Below are positions 6,256 through 9,021 of a stretch of DNA of 9,021 bases, piece by piece. Source of the DNA: DAIRVC01 sp036803025 (lineage in GTDB: Bacteria > Chloroflexota > Anaerolineae > Anaerolineales > E44-bin32); assembly GCA_036803025.1 (NCBI GenBank), contig DAIRVC010000108.1, forward strand, positions 1-9,021, written 5' to 3'. Within the stretch, counting starts at the first letter, position 1, and the number at the start of each line of letters is the position of its first letter. Made by a program: the position numbers and the translations under genes. The notes below the pieces were generated by a model. The model had not been told where the DNA came from. It saw only the letters and a list, made by a program, of their open reading frames with translations, and did no database searches.

Positions 6256-6723
6256 TCAGCCCTCGCTGAAAAGCTTGCGATCGCGGTAAGCGTTGTAGTC
6301 GGGCAGCAGCCGGTCGTACTCGCCATCCATCAGCGGGGAAGAGATCATGAAATCAGCCGAGGCCCGGTTGCAGGCAATCGGGATGTTCCACACGACCGCC
6401 ATTCGCAGCAGAGCCTTGACGTCCGGGTCGTGCGGCATCGGCTCGAGCGGGTCCCAGAAGAAGATCAGGAAGTCGATCTCCCCTTCGACGATCTTGGCGC
6501 CGATCTGCTGGTCGCCCCCCAGCGGGCCGCTCTGCAGTTTACGGATGGCGAAGCCGAGCTCGCGTTCGAGCACATCGCCGGTGGTCCCAGTGGCGTAGAC
6601 CAGGTGATGGGCCAGGAGTTCGCGATTGTACTTCGCCCACTCGATTAGATCGCGCTTCTTGTTGTCGTGTGCGACCAGCGCGATGCGCTTGTCGTGGTCC
6701 ATCGGTATGCGCTTGTGCACCAT
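6256..6723 (-). CDS. mgsA: Methylglyoxal synthase
   Basis: Converts dihydroxyacetone phosphate to methylglyoxal plus inorganic phosphate, a bypass that relieves phosphosugar build-up and restores free phosphate; cytoplasmic homohexamer in E. coli. Seen: 155 residues, close to the E. coli length. Residues fall at the same positions as in the characterised enzyme: His19-Asp20 in ALVAHDNKK, ATGTTG at 44-49 (phosphate binding), SGPLGGDQQIG with catalytic Asp71, FFWDPLEPMPHDPDVKAL with Asp91, His98 and Asp101, and ACNRASADFMI near the C-terminus. The ATG at 6723 follows GGAGG with an ideal 6-base spacer, preferred over the internal Met8. It has a 129-base spacer upstream, so it may have its own promoter. 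No glyoxalase gene is visible nearby to clear the toxic product. Confidence 0.97.
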   Translation of the reverse strand: MVHKRIPMDHDKRIALVAHDNKKRDLIEWAKYNRELLAHHLVYATGTTGDVLERELGFAIRKLQSGPLGGDQQIGAKIVEGEIDFLIFFWDPLEPMPHDPDVKALLRMAVVWNIPIACNRASADFMISSPLMDGEYDRLLPDYNAYRDRKLFSEG

Positions 6724-6852
6724 CTGTCACCTCCGCCGCTATCGGCCCGCGCGGCGCGGCCGCCCGACTCCGGCGCTCCGCCGTCAGAATTCTACCCCAC
6801 CCAGGCGGCTTGCCTGCGGTGCAGGCTGCCCGGACCAGAAGCCGCGTCGAGG
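6724..6852. other. Spacer upstream of mgsA with weak promoter-like element
   Basis: 129 bases between the methyltransferase stop and the mgsA start. On the minus strand it has TAGAAT at 6789-6794, a fair -10-like hexamer about 65 bases before the mgsA ATG and the only AT-leaning patch of the spacer. No good -35 hexamer is found 15-19 bases upstream. A 6-bp hairpin GCCTGC-GGT-GCAGGC lies just upstream (about 6813-6827) without a T-run. The mgsA ribosome site GGAGG is at the end. A promoter here is inferred, not shown. Confidence 0.3.
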
Positions 6853-7428
6853 CTACGAGACGGCAGGGGGCCCGCCCAGAAGGCTGGCGACATCGCCGGG
6901 CGTTGGCGGCATCACATACAGGAAGATCAGGTCCTGGCGGTCGAAAGCAACCGGCCGCCATCCGGCGAAATCGAAGGCGACGGTCACGACTCGGGCTCCC
7001 GGGCGGAGCTGGGCCTGAAGGATTGGCCCCAAGCGAGGCGCCTCGCGGCCTGTCAGGTAGGCAAAGACGACGTCCGCCGGCCGCAGATCGGCCTTGTGGT
7101 AGTCCCCCAGCCGGATTTGCACACGGTCGCCCACACCTCCCAGCCGCGCGCGCATCCAGGCCACCGCACAGTGCAGGGGGCTGATCTCGACACCGACCGC
7201 GCGTGCACCAAAGTCACGTGCTGCGAGCGTGAGCACGCGCCCGTCTCCCGCGCCCAGGTCGAAGAGCACCTCCCCCGCCCGCAGGCCGGCCAACTCAAGG
7301 GCGCGCCGGATGCGCGGTCGACGCGTCGGAATCCAGGGCAACCCAAAGACCATCGGGATCACCAGCCACAGGACTCCCAACACGACCAGCAAAGCCCCCA
7401 GGAGGACAAGCCATCCAGACAAGTGCAC
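6853..7428 (-). CDS. Membrane-anchored class I SAM-dependent methyltransferase
   Basis: 191-residue methyltransferase with an N-terminal transmembrane helix. Seen: hydrophobic segment LSGWLVLLGALLVVLGVLW continuing to residue 30, followed by a basic PTRRPRIRRALELAG that fits a cytoplasmic face; SAM motif I LFDLGAGDGRV at 55-65; motif II-like GARAVGVEISPLH with the ribose-binding acidic residue Glu80; GDRVQIRLGDYHKADL; and the motif IV-like strand ADVVFAYL in place of the usual acidic/aromatic catalytic motif. The DLGAGDGR core resembles small DOT1-like and tRNA/lipid methyltransferases, but no substrate motif was recognised. Start: the frame extends upstream into the DUF5655-like gene, which is not credible; the GTG at 7428 follows GAGGGG with a 9-base spacer and keeps the whole helix. 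It lies 50 bases after the DUF5655-like gene. A membrane substrate is inferred only from the anchor. Confidence 0.82.
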   Translation of the reverse strand: MHLSGWLVLLGALLVVLGVLWLVIPMVFGLPWIPTRRPRIRRALELAGLRAGEVLFDLGAGDGRVLTLAARDFGARAVGVEISPLHCAVAWMRARLGGVGDRVQIRLGDYHKADLRPADVVFAYLTGREAPRLGPILQAQLRPGARVVTVAFDFAGWRPVAFDRQDLIFLYVMPPTPGDVASLLGGPPAVS

Positions 7429-7478
7429 AGCGATCAGCCCCTCACGCGCACAGATTCGAGCCGCCCGTGTCCCGCCAT

Positions 7479-7835
7479 TCAGGCTGCCTGCTCCCAGGCC
7501 AGGGCGAGCCAGTCTTCGACCTGCTGGTCGATCTCCTCGACCGTGCGCAGCTCCAGGTGATGTGTGAACCGTCCGGGCGCCGGCTCGACGACTTCCTTCC
7601 AACGCGCCGAGCGATCCCGGTGGCGCAATGCGACCGTCAGCACCAGAGGCGCGGGACGGCCGCGCAGGTACCTCCCCGGAATCCATGCCCAGGCAAAGGC
7701 GGTACGTCGGCGAAAGGAGATCTGGCTCTTCGTCACGCGCAGCTCGAAGGCGCCCAAGCCTTCGGCCGCTCGGCGCAGCGCCTCGAACAGACTCCGAGCC
7801 TCATCTTGCCCGGTGAAGAACTCATCCGTGGTCAT
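7479..7835 (-). CDS. DUF5655-like domain protein
   Basis: 118-residue protein resembling the DUF5655 domain family, whose function is not known. Seen: an opening helix TDEFFTGQDEARSLFEALRR; VTKSQISFRRRTAFAWAWIP, the most characteristic piece, where 'K-S-Q-I-x-F' followed by aromatic strands matches the family as I recall it; a polar strand LVLTVALRHRD; RFTHHLELRTVEEID; and a final helix QQVEDWLALAWEQAA. Domain and protein are about the same length, so it is a stand-alone copy. Start choice: the ATG at 7835 begins right at the domain; its ribosome site (GAGGG, 12 bases away) is poor. In-frame starts at 7871 (ATG) and 7943 (GTG) have no better site and add a basic, cysteine-bearing tail. It is preceded by a 200-base spacer with two inverted repeats, so it may be the first gene of a unit including the methyltransferase. 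Confidence 0.72.
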   Translation of the reverse strand: MTTDEFFTGQDEARSLFEALRRAAEGLGAFELRVTKSQISFRRRTAFAWAWIPGRYLRGRPAPLVLTVALRHRDRSARWKEVVEPAPGRFTHHLELRTVEEIDQQVEDWLALAWEQAA

Positions 7836-7891
7836 CGCAGTCCGCGGCCCTCGCAGGTCGCCGCTCGGCATACGCGCCGGCACGAAGAGAG

Positions 7892-7920
7892 CCGAACATC
7901 GGCAGTGCCGGACTGTTCGG
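7892..7920. repeat. 29-bp imperfect dyad, operator-like
   Basis: Outer arms CCGAACA (7892-7898) and TGTTCGG (7914-7920) are exact 7-bp reverse complements. Nested inside are CGGCA (7900-7904) and TGCCG (7906-7910) around a single central G. Only one base on the left and three on the right separate the two arm pairs, so 24 of 29 bases are in matched arms. There is no flanking T-run. The element ends 57 bases before the DUF5655-like start. Regulator site is inferred; an RNA hairpin is the alternative. Confidence 0.5.
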
Positions 7921-7946
7921 GTGCGAAGGATAGACCCTTTCACGGT

Positions 7947-7965
7947 CCGGCGCAGAGGGCGCCGG
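7947..7965. repeat. GC-rich hairpin
   Basis: Perfect 7-bp inverted repeat CCGGCGC (7947-7953) and GCGCCGG (7959-7965) with a 5-base loop AGAGG. It lies 71 bases after the stop of the DinB-fold gene on the minus strand. There is no T-run after it in either direction, so a normal intrinsic terminator is not supported, although a GC hairpin without U-tract could still aid termination. Confidence 0.4.
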
Positions 7966-8035
7966 CCTCGAGTTGGCGCAGCTCGACGCCTAGTCGGCGA
8001 GGTCCGGGCTGGTGAATGCGCTCGAAGGGCGCGGC

Positions 8036-8536
8036 CTACCGGCCGGTCCGGGAAACAAAGCGGATGAAGTCCAGATCACCGGGCGAGAAGCCCAGCGTCG
8101 ACAGGTGCCGGCCGATCTCACTCCGGTGGTGAGTCCCGTGATTGACGATGTGCATCAGGAGGTGCCACACGGGCCGCGTGCGTGGCCGCGCCCTCGGCCA
8201 GGTGTAGGTGACTTCCCCGTTCAACTGGCGCACCGACATCCCGCGGACGTACTCGATGAGGCGTGCATCCTCTTCCTGCCACCGGCGCAGGAACGCCGAC
8301 ATGCGCGGGAAGTCCGCCGAGGTCAGCCTGGCAGCGGGCAGCAGGCCGGTCTGCGCCCCCTCCCTCCAGTACCACTGGGTGTCGAGGATGTGGACCAGGC
8401 TGTCGAAGATCGTGCCGTGGCTCAACGGCGCCGAGGCCCGCAGCTTCTGAAGGGGGAGTCGCGCGGCCTTTCGCGCGAGGCGGCGGTTGGCCCAGCCGGT
8501 GTAATCCGCCAGGGTGAGAGCCTGCGCCTTGTCCAT
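8036..8536 (-). CDS. DinB-fold metalloprotein
   Basis: 166-residue DinB-family protein, a predicted four-helix bundle with a three-His metal site. Seen: N-terminal helix ADYTGWANRRLARKA, matching the family hallmark Y-x-x-W-A-N-x-R-L; SHGTIFDSLVHILDTQWYW with His49 in the classic 'H-I-L-D-x-x-W-Y-W' helix; a middle helix FLRRWQEEDARLIEYV; and HIVNHGTHHRSEIGRHL with His133 and His137 as the remaining ligands. This is the most canonical of the three DinB-fold proteins in the window. The DinB name comes from a DNA-damage-inducible B. subtilis gene; relatives include thiol S-transferases, so function is open. The ATG at 8536 follows GGAGG with a 5-base spacer. Upstream are a long leader hairpin and a terminator that ends the previous gene, so this gene probably starts its own transcript, though no promoter was recognised. 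Confidence 0.92.
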   Translation of the reverse strand: MDKAQALTLADYTGWANRRLARKAARLPLQKLRASAPLSHGTIFDSLVHILDTQWYWREGAQTGLLPAARLTSADFPRMSAFLRRWQEEDARLIEYVRGMSVRQLNGEVTYTWPRARPRTRPVWHLLMHIVNHGTHHRSEIGRHLSTLGFSPGDLDFIRFVSRTGR

Positions 8537-8557
8537 CGACCCCTCCAGAGCCAGGTC

Positions 8558-8596
8558 TTCCGGCGAGATCCGGAATGCCCCGCATTCCCGCCGGAA
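8558..8596. repeat. Long hairpin in the DinB-fold gene leader
   Basis: Two nested exact inverted repeats: outer TTCCGGCG (8558-8565) with CGCCGGAA (8589-8596), 8 bp, and inner GGAATGC (8572-8578) with GCATTCC (8582-8588), 7 bp, around a CCC loop. The only asymmetry is a 6-base bulge AGATCC on one side. It lies 21 bases before the DinB-fold start codon, between the terminator T-run and the ribosome site. No T-run follows it on either strand. Confidence 0.6.
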
Positions 8597-8597
8597 A

Positions 8598-8651
8598 TGA
8601 AAAAGGCGCAGGAGCCTCGCCGGACGGGGAAACTTCGCGAGGGCTGCGCCT
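8598..8651 (-). terminator. Intrinsic terminator of the 55-residue membrane protein gene
   Basis: On the minus strand, a strong hairpin begins 21 bases after the TAG of the small membrane protein gene. Arms CTGCGCCT/AGGCGCAG (8644-8651 with 8604-8611) and GCGAGG/CCTCGC (8637-8642 with 8615-8620) pair perfectly, 14 bp in all, separated by a 1/3-base internal loop, with a 16-base apical loop. It is followed at once by TTTTTCATTT (5 Ts at 8604-8600, the first shared with the stem). This is a textbook rho-independent terminator reading leftwards. Confidence 0.85.
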
Positions 8652-8672
8652 GTATTACGGTGAGTGGTGAGG

Positions 8673-8840
8673 CTAGAGGCCCTTGACGATCGTGGCGACC
8701 AGCATCAGAGCCAGCCCAACGAGAAGGAACCAGAAGACCAGGCCGGCAAGGGCGGGGATCGCGAATTGCCCCAGCAGTCCGAGAACGCCCAAAACTAGAG
8801 CGATGATCCAGGTTACGAACCTTGGTGCACTGAGCGTCAT
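8673..8840 (-). CDS. Small two-helix membrane protein
   Basis: 55-residue protein made almost wholly of two transmembrane helices. Seen: short polar start MTLSAPR, helix 1 at about 8-26 (FVTWIIALVLGVLGLLG...), a short turn with Pro29, helix 2 at about 31-52 (LAGLVFWFLLVGLALMLVA...) and a single basic end VKGL. No catalytic or metal motif. The ATG at 8840 follows GGGAGG with an ideal 6-base spacer, and this is far better than a TTG at 8885 in the same frame, which would add a basic tail. An AT-rich promoter-like island lies upstream and an intrinsic terminator lies 21 bases downstream, so the gene seems to be its own transcription unit. Such short proteins are widespread in Bacteria and mostly uncharacterised. 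That it is a real gene rests on the ribosome site, terminator and clean helix pattern. Confidence 0.8.
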   Translation of the reverse strand: MTLSAPRFVTWIIALVLGVLGLLGQFAIPALAGLVFWFLLVGLALMLVATIVKGL

Positions 8841-8888
8841 TCCGAGCCTCCCATAGGCAAGGCGCACCCGTGTGCGCGCGGTCAAACG

Positions 8889-9021
8889 ATGGAGTCCCCG
8901 TCCACTATATATAACAACACCGTTTCCGAGGAAGAGGTACGCCGGCGGGGGGACCGCGGGCGGCCCAGGCCACCGATCCCGGCGGACGATTCCGACGGAT
9001 CCGGGGGGCCTCTGGCAGCAC
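8889..9021 (+). CDS. Possible divergent partial ORF at the right edge (doubtful)
   Basis: Plus-strand frame from an ATG at 8889, open to the window edge for 44 codons. The peptide begins MESPSTIYNNTVSEEEVRRR and continues with a Gly/Arg/Pro/Asp-rich stretch resembling a disordered N-terminus. It would diverge from the small membrane protein gene with a 48-base gap. Against it: no ribosome site before the ATG, a rare ATA codon inside the AT island, and an equally open frame on the opposite strand. I do not recognise the protein. It would be the only plus-strand gene here. Confidence 0.2.
   Translation, partial: MESPSTIYNNTVSEEEVRRRGDRGRPRPPIPADDSDGSGGPLAA
8904..8915 (-). promoter_or_regulatory. 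Candidate -10 promoter region (AT island)
   Basis: The sequence TATATATAA on the plus strand at 8906-8914 reads TTATATATA on the minus strand and stands out as the most AT-rich patch in a strongly GC-rich window. It offers TATATA-type -10 hexamers 66-70 bases before the small membrane protein start. No good -35 hexamer is present 16-18 bases upstream (best TTCCTC), so it may be a weak or alternative-sigma promoter. The island could instead be part of a plus-strand coding region starting at 8889. Confidence 0.4.

Larger units (their letters stand above)
7836..8035. other. 200-base spacer with two inverted repeats
   Basis: Largest spacer between recognised genes, between a DinB-fold stop and the DUF5655-like start. 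It contains a GC-rich hairpin at 7947-7965 and a 29-bp imperfect dyad at 7892-7920, each entered separately. Neither has a T-run. The rest shows no convincing -10/-35 pair (best is TATCCT on the minus strand at about 7927-7932, no matching -35). No credible gene is seen. Probably the boundary between two transcription units. Confidence 0.5.
8841..9021. other. Right-end region upstream of the small membrane protein gene
   Basis: 181 bases to the window edge. It holds the ribosome site of the small membrane protein gene, an AT island at about 8904-8920 and a GC-rich stretch to the end. Two reading frames run to the window edge, one starting at an ATG at 8889 on the plus strand, one on the minus strand ending at 8882; neither can be judged from this fragment. 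No RNA gene or repeat was recognised. Confidence 0.4.

Noticed and set aside
5288..6289. 333-codon plus-strand open frame, the longest in the window
   Set aside because: It runs antisense to the Zn-phospholipase-C-like gene and part of the GNAT gene, both with clear motifs and ribosome sites. The peptide is biased to Val/Leu/Arg/Gly/Pro with no domain, as expected for an antisense shadow in GC-rich DNA.
6667..7560. 297-codon plus-strand open frame
   Set aside because: Antisense to mgsA's start and the methyltransferase gene; low-complexity Gln/Arg/Ser/Pro composition. The minus-strand genes carry exact catalytic motifs.
7429..7686. Upstream extension of the methyltransferase frame to 7686
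   Set aside because: It overlaps the DUF5655-like gene and reads as Arg/Gly/Ala-rich shadow sequence. The GTG at 7428 keeps the full membrane helix and has a ribosome site.
8880..8885. TTGACC on the minus strand as a -35 element for the small membrane protein gene
   Set aside because: A good -35 match, but no -10 at 16-18 bases, and a start point there would fall at or inside the ribosome site.
1..9021. CRISPR arrays, tRNA/rRNA genes, transposase or integrase genes, prophage or defence modules
   Set aside because: No regularly spaced repeats, no cloverleaf or rRNA-like stretches, and no protein with transposase, integrase, nuclease-helicase or toxin-antitoxin signatures was recognised on either strand.

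Overview
The window is about 9 kb of GC-rich bacterial DNA, estimated by eye at well above 60% G+C. It holds sixteen supportable protein genes, all on the minus strand, and they are described here in transcription order from right to left. No rRNA, tRNA, CRISPR array, insertion sequence, prophage gene or origin was seen. Several starts are GTG codons placed 5-9 bases after a strong GGAGG-type ribosome site. ArfB and methylglyoxal synthase mark the source as bacterial. The gene mix (MgsA, several DinB-fold proteins, a DUF5655-like protein, a dNK-family kinase, a Zn-phospholipase-C-like protein) would suit an environmental Chloroflexota or a similar GC-rich lineage, but that is a weak guess from general knowledge.

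Right end (8537-9021): a 55-residue two-helix membrane protein (8673-8840) stands alone. It has an AT-rich promoter-like island upstream and a clear intrinsic terminator downstream. A second long hairpin then lies in the leader of the next gene, a DinB-fold metalloprotein (8036-8536).

Middle right (5450-8035): a 200-base spacer with two inverted repeats, a DUF5655-like protein, a membrane-anchored SAM-dependent methyltransferase, methylglyoxal synthase (mgsA, the most secure call) and a zinc-dependent phospholipase-C-like protein.

Middle left (2011-5419): a GNAT acetyltransferase tightly followed by a second DinB-fold protein, a dNK-family deoxynucleoside kinase with an altered substrate-site motif, an OsmC-family protein, an orphan lipoprotein and a SnoaL/NTF2-like protein.

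Left end (1-1958): a third, ClbS/DfsB-like DinB-fold protein, a PaaI-type thioesterase, an integral-membrane isoprenylcysteine-methyltransferase-like protein, and the ribosome rescue factor ArfB, which runs off the window edge.

The genes do not form one recognisable pathway. They look like a co-directional run of small one- to three-gene units for metabolism, stress and detoxification. MgsA makes methylglyoxal, a reactive electrophile; OsmC proteins remove organic peroxides; some DinB-superfamily members are thiol S-transferases; so a loose stress theme is possible but unproven. I found no convincing new defence, mobile or biosynthetic system. The points most worth checking are the kinase active-site change, the 29-bp dyad before the DUF5655-like gene, the paired hairpins around 8558-8651, the solo 55-residue membrane protein, and three divergent DinB-fold genes within 7 kb.
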